This document shows, one piece after another, positions 1-10,304 of a stretch of 64,000 nucleotides of DNA. Numbering within the stretch: position 1 is the stretch's first letter; every line of letters begins with the position of its first letter. The notes beneath the pieces are model-generated. The model saw only the letters and a list, made by a program, of their open reading frames with translations. It was not told the origin of the DNA and searched no databases. A program made the position numbers and the translations under genes. Origin of the DNA: Basidiobolus meristosporus CBS 931.73 (taxonomy: Eukaryota; Basidiobolomycota; Basidiobolomycetes; Basidiobolales; Basidiobolaceae); the NCBI GenBank assembly GCA_002104905.1, contig MCFE01000060.1:62001-126000 (forward strand). The letters run 5' to 3'.

Positions 1-24
1 CTGACTATCATCTTGGCTACTTGT

Positions 25-1146
25 TTATTTGTAGTCAGTATTTTGCCTCCTAGTTGATGAGTGTGATGCTGCAGCTTGGCTGCGCTGAATTGCTCCAACT
101 GAACCAACTGAACCGGCCTGTAGTGCCACATGCTGATGCGCTCTTTTACTTGCCAAGGGCTCCAGTGGTTGAGGCACTTCATGTTGGTAATCATCAGTCA
201 GTTCACCAGAAGTAACTTGCTGATGGTCATGCAAAACAGCACATGCAGGTGCACCTTGACGCGTTGAGATGGCCCTTGGCTGAGTTCAATGTGATGCCGC
301 ATGCTGATGCGGCTTGGTCCGCTCCAATGGACTTGTGTCTAAATGAGCAGTTTGGCAAGTTCTTGTAGTTTTGCTCTGAAGCACGCGCGTTGACTTGATG
401 CAGGGCATTCTGGTAAAGGGTGTTGGTGTGGTCTGGACTGACGTGCGCTGGCGTGCTGTGGTTGCAAGAGATGGTAGGGAATCCAGCAAGGTGTGCTGGC
501 GCAATCTGGACAATGTTGCTTGCGGTCTGTATTCTTCCTCCTGAAGCTCACCATCTGATTCCTCAAGTTAATCACTTACCCTCTGTCTGATACTTTGGAG
601 CTGTTGCCTGGATGAGTCCTGTGTATATTGCTCTTGGAAGCCACTTAGCTCTACTAATATATCACGTAGTACATTAGTCATTTGAGGCAAAAACTCATTC
701 AAAATCTCTTTGGTTCCCAAAGTTGAGGCACAAACAGACATGTCTGGCCCGTACTGTGCAAATTGCGGGCAAAATCATTCCCACGCAGCTTCTTTGTCAA
801 ATCCCCTCACTCTCAGCTCATTCTTGATTTCAATACTTGTCTTGTTATATATCTTTTTACATACATTGGCTGGCATCTTGATGTAGAACTCATGCCACAG
901 CTTTCTACTCAAATTCTTCCATCTTTGTTGACTCTCTGAGGTATCTAGCTCTGCTACATTATTCAGTAGTGCCCAAATATCTGTACAAAGGCTCATCAAA
1001 GACACGTGGGCCATACTAAAATCATTTGGCAAGAACTTGAACGGATCTGACATTGACTTTTCTGGTCCAGACCGCGCTTGTGAGCTGGGGGATGGGTTTT
1101 GTCTGGGCTGTACTAAAGATGAGTTGAGGCTTGGTATGGGGACCAT
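25..1146 (-). pseudogene. Harbinger accessory (ORF1-like) protein, broken
   Basis: The minus strand reads as protein from 1146 to about 25 with few stops. An N-terminal block of 123 codons contains RWKNLSRKLWHEFYIKMPAN and ends in a TGA at 775-777. The frame then continues (CPQFAQYGPDMSV, ILNEFLPQMTNVLRDILVEL) to a TAA near 572, and onward through Ser/Thr/Gln-rich sequence. A GTAAGT just before that TAA could be an intron donor, so the second stop may be intronic. The gene is divergent from the transposase, as in PIF/Harbinger elements whose second protein binds DNA and assists the transposase. No domain is recognised; the role is inferred from position only. Confidence 0.5.
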
Positions 1147-1504
1147 AGCAACAGATTTGGATACTTATACAGCAGTATATTGGCATCAACCTGTCTTATA
1201 TGAAATATATATGAAAACTAATGTGATTGTTGAATTTTCCATATATTATGCATGATGCATCTCAAATTGCGTTGACACAGATCAGATCATATCAATTGCA
1301 GATTTCCTATTTGATTATAGACCTATGAGTAAAGCATCAATAAAAGTACCAAGGCATTTTTTGCGGATAATTTTTGCAACATAATGATGGGATTTATGGC
1401 AATTGATGGAGATTTAACCGTAATGTATTAAAAATCAGATAAATAATGCAGATTGCGCTGATTCAATTCAGACTGCCTCCATACAATCATCCACCAATTT
1501 TAAT
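1147..1504. promoter_or_regulatory. Divergent intergenic region of the Harbinger element
   Basis: About 360 bp between the outward-facing accessory and transposase frames. It is AT-rich and holds no reading frame of note. By position it should carry both promoters; no specific site is recognised. Confidence 0.3.
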
Positions 1505-2388
1505 ATGACTTACTCATCTGAATGGTCATTTCTCATCAATCCCATCACTACTACTGGATTTCCTTTTGACACACTAGAGGAGATCTATTCCAAGAACTGT
1601 GGATCATCAACCCCAATCTACTCAAGGAGATCCCTTGTTAAGCTTCTCTGCTATTACAAGAACTATTGCCCTACAAGGTTTCATCCCACCATTCATGGCA
1701 ACAAAAGTCCTAGAAGCTTTCATTCCCAGCTGACAGCAATTGAGAACCACCTTGCAGAGGGTATGAATGACTTAGAGCAAGCTTGAAATACTAGGTTCAA
1801 AAGCTCCAATAGACTTCCATATCCCAGAGTGTTCAGCAACAGGTTCCATATCAGGAGTATTTTGGATATCTTCCCAGTCAGGATTAACAGAACTTCTAGA
1901 GGGCAGAGGCACTTTTATTCTGGCAAGTACAAGGCACACTGTGTGAAGTTTCAAGCACTGTCTGACATTGAGGGTAACATCATCTGGTTTAGTGGGCCAT
2001 TTGCTGGAAGCAGGCATGACAAAGCACTCTGGGTAGAGAATCATCCTGAGTTCAGTAGAGGGGAGAAATGTATGGCAGACTTAGCCTATATAGGAGAGGA
2101 TTGTCAGAGATTAAGATGTATTGCAGCTTATAGGAAGCCAAGAAATGGTGTGCTTAGCAGGAAGCAGAAGCTCTAAATGTGATATTTAATCATTTCAGAG
2201 TAAGGGTAGAGCACACATTTGGATATCTGAAGAGATTCAGCATATTGGCAGGTAAATACAGAGGAAAGTCATATATAGGAGAAAACAGCAGAATAGGTAG
2301 AATAGTTGAGATACTTATTAATGCACAGTATGTTCATACAAGAAGACATCCACTGAGAGAAATGTGTCTGGAGCATTATGAAGAGTGA
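1505..2388 (+). pseudogene. Harbinger DDE transposase (DDE_Tnp_4 type), broken
   Basis: The catalytic part reads RTSRGQRHFYSGKYKAHCVK, WFSGPFAGSRHDKALW, MADLAYIGED and RVRVEHTFGYLKRF, the conserved blocks of PIF/Harbinger and IS5-like nucleases. The second Asp (in MADLAYIG) and the Glu (in VEHTFGY) of the DDE triad are visible. The first Asp block, usually DGT, is blurred to LDIF. The frame is broken by a stop at 1784-1786 and a frameshift near 2176, where the last 70 codons change frame. The product would cut and rejoin element ends in the nucleus; this copy cannot. Confidence 0.8.
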
Positions 2389-2455
2389 ATAAAGCAAGGA
2401 AAGCCCTATTTTGAGCAACATAAGTAAGATTGAGTAAAATTTCCAGTAACTGTAT

Positions 2456-2571
2456 CATACCACTGGCATCATGGTAGAAACTATAGTGCCAGATAGTGCC
2501 ATAGAGTACCAGATTGATCCGGCACCATAAACAGGCTGGCACTATGTGGCACTATCCAACGGAACAAGTCT
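2456..2571 (+). repeat. Right terminal repeat of the Harbinger element
   Basis: The last 26 bp match the ends of the palindromic element at 18712-19445. Inside them are several GTGCCA/TGGCAC motifs (GTGCCAGATAGTGCCA, GGCACCAT, TGGCACTATGTGGCACTA), typical of subterminal transposase-binding repeats. Confidence 0.7.
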
Positions 2572-2575
2572 TTTA

Positions 2576-2818
2576 GCTTGTAAGATATTTGCTAAATATT
2601 AGATATTATTAAGGTACTTTAGATTTTTTTAGAAATATCTGAAACTTGTCCACATGAGCTGAAACTTGACAAATCTACTCCTGAGACTCCCCTAATAATG
2701 AACAAGTATTACATTTACATAGTTCTGCAACAGATATAAGTACTGTGTTGCAACTCAATAAATCAAAAAAGTGTATATTATGTAAATCTTCAAGTTCTCT
2801 ATTTGACTTCCAATATAG
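2576..2818 (-). repeat. Family F LTR fragment, inverted
   Basis: Reverse complement of the middle and start of the LTR at 7928-8276 (shared GAGACTCCCCTAATAATGA and CTGTGTTGCAACTCAATAAA). Both ends are missing; the left break coincides with the Harbinger terminus. Confidence 0.6.
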
Positions 2819-3142
2819 GTTTCTACCATTTCAGCAGGTGTTTGTATGGTACTTTATCAATGTTTGCATGGCATTGTTGAGGTCTTGATGTATACACAAC
2901 AATTTAGGTGCATTATAAGCAGCTAGTAAGTCTGATTGCCTTTTATAGCAAAAAGTTTGATGGAGTTTCACTGGCTTCATTCTAAGCATCTGATGGCATC
3001 ATCACAACAGTATTACAGCCACAGCTAGTTTTGTTTAATGATATTGTAATTTGAGCATTCTACATATAGTTTGAGCCAAAATGACTATGGCCTCCTGCTT
3101 ACTAACCTCTACAAACATGCACACCTACTGCAATTGAGATAC
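2819..3142. other. Unassigned degenerate sequence, possibly Plavaka tail
   Basis: No open frame of note. It lies immediately left of a solo LTR whose other flank is Plavaka C-terminal sequence, so it may be the 3' end of that transposon. No direct match to another part of the window is seen. Confidence 0.3.
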
Positions 3143-3511
3143 TGTTGTAATATATGAAGTGATCTGGAAATAAAGAACTTATGGAGAAATAGAGATATTG
3201 GTTCAACTGTTGTTTCATTATAAAAAAGCTCAGTATATATATCATTGTAGAAGTAATGGAACTACAACATTTAAATGAGGAGAATTTTTTGACATTCAGA
3301 AGCATACTGTGACAATTTCAAGGTTGATGCATAAAATTTGGCAAAATGCTTATTCAATCCTGACTATAGGGGAAAGATCATAAGCTTACAGATATGAAAG
3401 AGAGTGGCAAGGTTAGGGCTACAAATGAGCCCTACAGTGACTAAAACTAGTTCAGAGTTTTAAGTAAATCTTTAGTCGCTGAATGGTGCCAAATAGTCCA
3501 ATATTTTGGCA
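3143..3511 (-). mobile_element. Solo LTR, copia family H, inverted
   Basis: About 369 bp in reverse orientation to the LTRs at 4602-4971 and 12675-13040. Shared blocks include CCTGACTATAGGGG and AAGCTCAGTAT. Flanks GATAC (left) and CATAC (right) could be a 5-bp target duplication with one mismatch. It interrupts Plavaka-like sequence. Confidence 0.7.
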
Positions 3512-3860
3512 CATACTTCTATCACCTCAACTTTACAGAATTTTAGTGCAATAGATACAAGGTTGCCATATACCTTGTATCCTTGGTTACATATACATCT
3601 TGCAAACATGAGCCTGGTTGCCACCACTTCTGCCATGAATACCTCCTCATTTTCTGCCAAGAACTTTTTGATACTTAGCAAGCATACTTTTTCTCCCAGC
3701 TGGGTTCCAGTCCCCTGTATGAGTGTACTCTGGTTCTTGTTTAGGTGAGTTTTGAATTGAATGGAATAGAAATGGGCTTTTGAGCAAGAGAAACCAGGCA
3801 TACTTTGCAAGAGCTTTCCTAACATAAACAGTTGCTTGTTGCTCCCAACCCAACTTTGCA
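3512..3860 (-). pseudogene. Plavaka-type transposase, C-terminal fragment
   Basis: The minus strand encodes YKVYGNLVSIALKFCKVEVI and, in front of it, FLAENEEVFMAEVVATRLMF. The first part matches 17926-18290 (YKVYGNLVGITLKCYE) and the whole matches the end of the large Plavaka coding piece there. Fungal Plavaka proteins end in a region of this kind after the FPMERFCG-like block. The fragment is fused at 3860 to copia gag on the same strand and cut at 3511 by an H LTR. Confidence 0.5.
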
Positions 3861-4516
3861 TTGCTTAACTGAGCTGAATAAAGCATTATTCTTAATTTCC
3901 TCTGCTTGATCATGACATCTGAACTCTTCAGGAAGAGGTCTTCCTTTAACATTGTTTAAAGTCAAGTTGTCTTCTCTGCTTTTGAAAGAAAGTACTAGTG
4001 ACTTATACTTGTCTGGTAAGCTGCAAAGCAGACAAAGTGTCTTTTCATCATCATCTACACCAGGATTAGTTCTGTAAAGCTCTTTTGCAAGTGTTTCCAT
4101 TCTGGCAGTGAGTTATGTGATCCTCTGGCTTCCTCCTCATATTGAAGAACATTTGTTTTTAACCAAGCTTGCTTGATACTGGCTTTACTCTGATGAGCTT
4201 CTGTAAGAGTTCCCATGCTGCTTTGGCTGTATTTGAACCATGGATTTGTCCAATGAATGAATTCTGAATATTGATGAAAATGGCATTAGAGACCTTTCTC
4301 CACTTATCCTGAAACTTCTGCACTTCTCCAGCTGTTGTATTGGGCTCAACTTCTTTTCCTGTTACTGTATTTGAAAGCTTTCTTTCCTCAAGGTAGGTTT
4401 GCTTCTTGATTCTCCAAAGTGTGTAGTTTTGACATCAAACCTCTCCTTTACGGGGTAGATATTTATATTTTTCTGTATGCTGAAAGAAGTTATCTTTAGA
4501 ATTGATTAATGCAATT
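3861..4516 (-). pseudogene. Copia gag remnant (family H, left element)
   Basis: Minus-strand frames repeat the gag of the right-hand element at 5008-5846: METLAKEL, DDDEKTLCLLCSLPDKYKSL, LSFKSREDNLTLNNVKGRPL. Several frameshifts and stops break it between about 4100 and 4516. It runs away from the LTR at 4530, mirror-image to the right-hand element, and ends at a fusion with Plavaka sequence before reaching the zinc knuckle. Protease and pol are absent. Confidence 0.75.
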
Positions 4517-4529
4517 GGGGCTCATAACC
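4517..4529 (-). other. Primer-binding site, initiator-Met tRNA anticodon type
   Basis: Read on the minus strand, GGTTATGAGCCCC begins directly after the LTR end. It is complementary to the GGGCUCAUAACC anticodon stem-loop of eukaryotic initiator tRNA-Met. Copia of Drosophila and Ty5 of yeast prime from this half-tRNA region. Confidence 0.7.
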
Positions 4530-4601
4530 TGTTGCAATTTGAGAAGTGATGAGTATAAAGAGCTTAGCAAGAAATTGTGTGAACAATTGAACTGTTGTTT
4601 A
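4530..4601 (-). repeat. 72-bp stub of an inverted family H LTR
   Basis: Reverse copy of the last ~70 bp of the LTR ending at 4971 (TGTTGCAATTTGAGAAGTGA against the 3' end read backwards). It belongs to the left, minus-strand element and abuts the complete plus-strand LTR. Confidence 0.65.
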
Positions 4602-4971
4602 TGTTGAAATATTCGAACTATTTGGTATCATTCAGCAGCTAAAAATTTACTTAACAATTCTAGACTAGTCTTAGTCTCTGTAGGACTCATTTACTGCCTT
4701 AACTTTGCCACTTTCTCCAGATATATGATCTTATGATTATTCCCCTATAGTCAGGATCAAATTAGCACTATTATCAAACATTATGTACTAACCCTGAAAC
4801 TGTTACCAAATGCTCCTGAATATTGAGAAACCCTCCCTACTTAGTGTTACAGCTGTATTACTTCTACAAACATATAAATACTGAGCTTCTTTATGAATAA
4901 GCAACAGTTCAACTATTGTCACTATTTCTTGATAAGTTCCTTATACCCAAATTACTTCTTAAATTGCAACA
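4602..4971 (+). repeat. 5' LTR of copia element H (right element)
   Basis: Runs from TGTTGAAATATTCGAAC to AAATTGCAACA, 370 bp. It aligns end to end with the solo copy at 12675-13040 (TGCTGAAATATAGG to ATATTTCAGCA). Confidence 0.75.
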
Positions 4972-4984
4972 GGTTATGATCCCC
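4972..4984 (+). other. Primer-binding site, initiator-Met tRNA anticodon type
   Basis: GGTTATGATCCCC sits directly after the LTR. It differs by one base from the sites at 4517-4529 and 30820-30832 (GGTTATGAGCCCC). Confidence 0.65.
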
Positions 4985-5007
4985 AATTGCCTTAATCTAT
5001 TCTAAAG

Positions 5008-5846
5008 ATGACTTCTACCAGCAAACAAAGCAATACCAACATCTTCCCTGTAAAGGAGAGGCTTGATAGAAAGACCTACAGACTTTGGATAATCAAGATG
5101 CAGATCCACCTTGAGGAAAGAAAGCTTTGGAACATAGTAACAGGAAAGGAAGTTGAGCCCAAAGGAACAGCAGAAGATGTGGAGAAGTTACAAGAGAAGG
5201 AGAGAAAGGCCTTCAATGCCATATGCATCAATGTGCAAGACTCCTTCAATGGACAAATCCATGCCTCAAATACTGCCAGAGCAGCATGGGAATCCTTAGA
5301 GAAGATCTTTAGAGCAAAGTCAGTATCAAGCAAGCTTTATTTGAAACAAAAGTTCTTCAACATGAGGAAGAAGCCAGATGATGACATGCTACAACTCATT
5401 ACCAGAATGGAGACACTTGCAGAAGAACTTTAGAGTATAATGCTGGTGTAGATGATGAAGAAAAGATACTCTGTCTGCTTTGCAGCCTACCAGACAAGTA
5501 TGAGCCACTCATACTTTCTTTTGAAAGCAGAGAAGACAACTTGACTGTAGACTATGTCAAAGGAAGACTTCTCCTTGAAGAACTCAGACATAATGATCAA
5601 GCAGAGAAAATTGAAGATAATGCTTTATTCAGTTCAGAAAGGCATACAGAAAAGAAGGGAAAGCAACAAAATCAAAGAAAACCTGGCTGCTGTAACTACT
5701 GTAAAAAGCCAGGACACTGGGCAAGAGAATGCAAGAAGAAGCAAGCAGACACAAAACAGAAACAAAAGCAGGCAAACCATATAACTACTGATGAACAATT
5801 ATTTGTAACTGTACAAGTGAGTGCAAGTAACCAAAGTAATGAATGA
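5008..5846 (+). pseudogene. Copia GAG with zinc knuckle
   Basis: The start ATG at 5008 follows the primer site by 24 bp and opens MTSTSKQSNTNIFPVKERLD. A copia GAG core follows (YRLWIIKMQIHLEERKLWNI, AWESLEKIFRAKSVSSKLYL). Near the end is a CCHC knuckle, CNYCKKPGHWARECKK, that binds RNA. The frame closes early at 5433 after LAEEL and resumes in another frame (EKILCLLCSLPDKYEPLILS), so one frameshift separates the halves. A TGA at 5845-5847 precedes the protease. GAG forms the virus-like particle in the cytoplasm. The left-hand copy at 3861-4516 reads through the point where this one is shifted. Confidence 0.85.
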
Positions 5847-7927
5847 TATATTGACTCTGGAGCATCACAGCATATTTATGGTATAATAGATTGGTTCAGC
5901 AACTTAAAAACTATTCCTGTAAAAAAGGTTTATCTGGGAGATAACTCTGCATTGGAAGCTACCACCAGTGGGTCTATACAACTAAATATGAGTGATAACT
6001 CAGGGGCAACAACAGCTAAACTGACTGACATACTCTATGTACCTGGAATAGCTAAGAACCTACTCTCAGTCAGTAAAGCAACTACTCAGGAACTGAAATT
6101 TGTTTTTTCTAAGCTGAGCTGCTCAATATTGAGAGAAAATGGACAAAAATTAGCTTTGGGAATCAGAGATCACAATATATACAAGTTACAATGCAAGATC
6201 ATTGTACCTGAGTATGTCAACATTGCTGAAACTGATGAAATCAACTGGGAGACGTGGCATAGGAGGCTAGGACACATAGGGGAGCAGAAAATGAGCCAAT
6301 TGGTGAGAAATCAGCTTGTTTTGGGCCTAAAATACTCATATCCAATCAAATTAAATGTTTGTAAGGGATGTTCATATGGCAAACAAGCTAGGCAACGTTT
6401 CAAGAGCTCAGAAGGCATCAATACCACCAAAATATTGGCAATTGTACACTCAGACATATGTGGCCCCATGAGAACACTGTCCTTTGGAGCCAAGAGATAC
6501 TTTATGATGCTTATTGATGACAAGACAAGATATACATGGGTGTACTTCCTCAAAACAAAGGATGAAGCTTTAGAGTCATTTAAGCACTTCAAGAACATGG
6601 CAGAAACACAAATTGGGTGTAAATTGAAGGTACTACAAAGTGACAATAGAGGAGAATACTGCTCAAAGGAGTTTGCAAAATACTGCCTGTCTACTGGTAT
6701 ACTTCAACAGACCACAGTTCCTCATACTCCACAGCAAAATGGAGTAGCAGAACGTGCAAATAGAACAATAGTAGAGATGGGAAGATCTATGTTATATGAT
6801 AAGGGAATGGACTACAAGTTTTGGGCTGAATCTGGTGCTACTGCTGTATACATCAAGAATAGATGCCCAACAACAGCACTACAAGATTCTACACCCTTTG
6901 AAGCATATACAGGCAAAAACCAGATCTCCAGTACCTCAGGATCTTTGGCAGTGATGTTTTTTATCACATCCCTGACAAAAAACACTCAAAGTTGGAACCA
7001 AAGAGTAGGAAAGGGATCTTTCTGGGTATTGTGAAGATACTAAAGGGTATAGAGTGTATGATGGCAATATTCAGAAGCTGATCAAGAGCAGGGACATTGT
7101 ATTTGAGGAGAATTCAGATCAGAAAGCCACAGAAATCATTGGCCAGCTACCTGATGATGTAATCAGCACTAATGAAGATGATACGTACCAAATCCAGCCA
7201 GAGATGGAAGATACTTCTACCAGTTCCAGATCTGAACAGATTATCCCAGTTAGGAGATCTACCAGAATAAGAAATGCCCCTGGATCCTGGTGGCAGACAT
7301 CCAATGATCATGAAGAAGCTTATCTTGCCTTATGTGCCAAACCTCAGAATCTGGAACAGGCAATGCAAGGTCCAGATGCTACTAAGTGGCAACAAGCCAT
7401 GCAGGAGGAGTACCAATCACTGATCAAGGCAAAAATGTGGGAACTGGTAGATTTGCCAAATGGGAGAAAGCCAATAGGATGTAGATGGGTCTACAAGATC
7501 AAGATAACCTCAAATGGTGCCATTGATAAGTACAAGGCTAGATTGGTAGCTAAAGGCTATTCCCAGATCCAGGGACTAGACTTTAAGGAAACATTTGCTC
7601 CGGTTGCCAAGTTTAACTCTATTAGGACAGTTCTAGCCCTGGCAGCTGTACACAGTCTAGATCTACACCAAATGGACGTCAAAACAGCCTTTCTAAATGG
7701 GGATTTGCAAGAAACTATATATATGGAGCAACCAGAAGGTTTTACCAATGCAAAAGGCCCCCATAAGGTGTGCAAACTTAGAAAATCATTGTATGAGCTT
7801 AAGCAGGCACCCAGAGCATGGTATAACAAAATTGACACATATCTAGAGGAAATTAGGTTCTCTTGTAGCACTGCAGATCACAGTATATATGTGAAGCAGC
7901 TCAAAAAGGGTGTGATCATCCTAGTTC
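5847..7927 (+). pseudogene. Copia POL: protease, integrase, N-terminal RT
   Basis: The protease active site is YIDSGASQHIYG, just after the TGA. The integrase has its HHCC module (WHRRLGHIG and CKGCSYGKQA) and the catalytic residues in HSDICGP, LQSDNRGEY and PQQNGVAERANRT. A frameshift near 6920-7050 separates it from the GIFLGYC-like end and KLIKSRDIVFEEN. RT follows from 7054: GCRWVYKIKITSNGAIDKYK, ARLVAKGYSQ, HQMDVKTAFLNGDLQE, then the KAPRAWY-like block. It is cut at 7927 before the YVDD box. Integrase lying before RT is the diagnostic copia order. Confidence 0.88.
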
Positions 7928-8276
7928 TGTTGAAATATTAGAGAGATATATTGGAAGTGAATTGGAGAATTAGAAGATTTACCTGATATTCACTTGATGT
8001 TTTATTGAGTTGCAACAGAGTATTTATACTTATTGCAGAACTATGTAAATGTGACTATTTGGTCATTATTAGGGGAGTCTCAGGAGTAAATGTGCCAAGT
8101 TTCAGCTCATTTGGACAAGTTTCAGATTTTCCTAAAATTCTGTACTTCTCTAATTCCTAATAATTAGTAAATATCTTACAAACTAATTTCCATGATAATA
8201 ATCTGAAATATATCATTTCACTAAGTGCTAGTTCATAATATATTAATAATTAGGTGGACTCCTAATTACTTCAACA
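7928..8276 (-). repeat. LTR of non-autonomous family F
   Basis: 349 bp from TGTTGAAATATTAGAG to ATTACTTCAACA, the same length as the E LTRs. It is followed by CTCCCACTC, the complement of the polypurine tract GAGTGGGAG, so it is the 3' LTR of a minus-strand element. It interrupts the RT of copia H. Confidence 0.7.
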
Positions 8277-9035
8277 CTCCCACTCACATAATATATTCAT
8301 ATACTTATGAACTTGCTGTGGTGTTGTGTATCTTGTGGTTGAAATTAAACCTGCAATTAACCATCTAACCTATTGGACTAATGTATTCTCCAATATATGT
8401 TGAGGATTGCATATTATCTGTAATAACTAAGTATAAGTCCATACTGTTAATTATATACTTCAGATCAAATTGCTGTGAGTTTGAACTCTGGTCACATCCC
8501 AAATATCTATGAATGAGTATCATCAATACAATCAGAGTAAAGCTTTTCAGATACTGATTGAATCCCAGCATAGTTTGTATCATCAGTGAGCTGCATTCTC
8601 AGGCTATCTGCTGTTTCTTATTTGAGTAAAATTGGTCAATAATTGGCAAAGTTAGGATGTGGTCTTCACTCCAGTAGATCTGGGTCATCCACAGTTCTGG
8701 TCTATAGTCTAATTCACTTAGACTATCCTCCATATATCCATAACTGGATCTGGATAGTAACTTTCCTATATACTCCATATATGATCTGCTCAGACCAACA
8801 ATTGGTCAGCATTGTAGTGGCCTTATTCTTCACTGGTTGACCAAGTATTTCCTCTTCCGGACTAGTGCCTTCAATGGTATCTAGCCTAGCTTTTCTTCAT
8901 TCCTGATCTGGGATATTGTACTCCTACTGAAGCTACGTCTTCTGGTGCTTCCTGCCTTCTAAAACTGACTGAGATAGTTCATATATATCCTTCTGATCTA
9001 GGCATAACTTTCTTGGACTGATATCACTGTTACGG
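8277..9035 (-). mobile_element. Internal region of element F, first part
   Basis: It aligns in order, with drift, to the start of the E internal region at 28219-28960 (CTCCCACTCA, TTCTTATTTGAG, AACTTTCTTGGACTGAT). No GAG or POL motif is visible. The region resumes at 10107 beyond the D LTR. Confidence 0.6.
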
Positions 9036-10106
9036 TGTGGTGGTGTATAGGTCCAAGGGAGAGATACGTCCAACACTTCTCAAGTGTTTTGTGTGTGGGG
9101 TGTTCACTGGGTGCAATAACCTCTGGCAAAAGCTTGCTAGGAATACTTGGGTTCTGTTTCTAATCTAATGTGAAGGGGAATAAAGCCACAAGCTTGTCAA
9201 GGGAAAACTATTGAGCTACAATCCCCTACTTAGTTGGCATCTTAACAAAAGTCTGTTCTGGGTTCAGCGTCCTTTGAGATGACAATGTACTAAAGCTTCC
9301 AAAGTCAAAACAACTGTAAACTCCACCAGCAGGGACTTGATAAGAATGCAGCTGTGGTCAATAGTTACAAAGACAGAAAAGTATCTTTGCCTGTACAAGA
9401 ACAAGCTTGGGAAAGAATCAAATATAATAAAAGATACCTACTCTGAGTATTCCTCACAAGTAGTGCCTCCAAGGTCAGTTGGCTGTCAGCGTGGTTTCCT
9501 GGGAGTGTCCTGTGGTCTGGGGTTGGAAGTTCAGGTAGCAGCAGGTAGCAGTGATCACACTAATCAACAAGTTGGTATATTGATAAAATGGATGATGATT
9601 TATTGTTGAGGGATAGCCTCCCTTATATACTTTTCTTACTGGCTAAGTGATTACTAATCATGGTGTTCCAGAAGGTTCCGGATATCAATAGAAATCTTAA
9701 TGACATCAGAATGACCTAAGAATGTTCTAAGTAGGCGCCGGAAGGTTCTAAGAGGCACAGCACATCCAACCAATGAGGAATTAGTATTCTGAAACCTGTG
9801 TAACATGGGGATACCATATATGGTATGAAAATGGTAGGGATGGTGACACGGTTTGATCATGTGTCATGGGTACTGGCGCGGGTACTTGCCTAATATAGAA
9901 GCACTTATAGCTAGTAATCTTACATAAAGTGAGGGGTAACTTATGCAATAAGGTAAGCAGGTGTGATAGTCAACCAGCTTATGGGATAGTACTGATTGGG
10001 TAAGACAAATGGGATAAAACTAAAATGAGTGTAGTAGGGATATAGGGAAGTAGAAAATAAGGGAATGAGCACATCTGTCAGTGGGTGTCACTGTCACCCC
10101 ACTACA
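9036..10106 (+). mobile_element. Solo LTR, family D
   Basis: 1,071 bp from TGTGGTGGTGTATAGG to CACCCCACTACA. Flanks ACGG (left) and ACAG (right) fit a 4-bp target duplication with one mismatch. The paralogous E internal region reads straight across this point and serves as the empty site. Confidence 0.75.
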
Positions 10107-10304
10107 ACAGTATTCAGATCTTCCCTTTGCATCTTGATAGGCTTGATTTGGTATCACAGCATCCCACAGCTTGATTGGCAGCTATTCATAGAGGCCTAAT
10201 CCTAAACAGGATACATATGGTCTCATATGTGCTATTGCACTTCAACAGTACAACCTGATCTGGCACTTTCCAATTGTGTAAATCCACCATAAGGGCTCTG
10301 ATAA
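10107..10304 (-). mobile_element. Internal region of element F, second part
   Basis: It continues the alignment with E internal sequence near 28973-29060 (CTTGATAGGCTTGATTTGGT against the CTTGATTCACCCGGTTTGGT block). It ends where a B LTR begins. Confidence 0.5.

Larger units (their letters stand above)
1..2571 (+). mobile_element. PIF/Harbinger-like DNA transposon, left end outside window
   Basis: A DDE transposase relic (+) and an accessory reading frame (-) diverge from a gap of about 360 bp, the usual two-gene Harbinger plan. The right end closes with a terminal repeat running GGCACTATCCAACGGAACAA then GTCT, ending at 2571. The same terminus, inverted or direct, closes the miniature element at 18712-19445 and starts fragments at 26678 and 61534. 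I found no left terminus, so it probably lies before position 1. Both genes are broken, so this copy is not autonomous. Confidence 0.7.
4602..7927 (+). mobile_element. Ty1/copia retrotransposon H, 3'-truncated
   Basis: LTR, half-tRNA primer site, gag, protease, integrase and the first half of RT lie in copia order (PR-INT-RT). The element stops in RT at 7927, where a family F LTR is inserted; the rest of RT, RNase H and the 3' LTR are not found downstream. Damage is light: a few stops and frameshifts. Confidence 0.85.

Noticed and set aside
4517-4529. tRNA gene fragment, because GGGGCTCATAACC matches tRNA-iMet
   Set aside because: Only the anticodon arm is present and it abuts an LTR; it is a primer-binding site.
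9337-9609. 90-codon frame found four times (also 21463-21735, 58599-58868, part at 26963-27172)
   Set aside because: Lies inside the D LTR in every case; repetition reflects the LTR, and frames differ in breakage.
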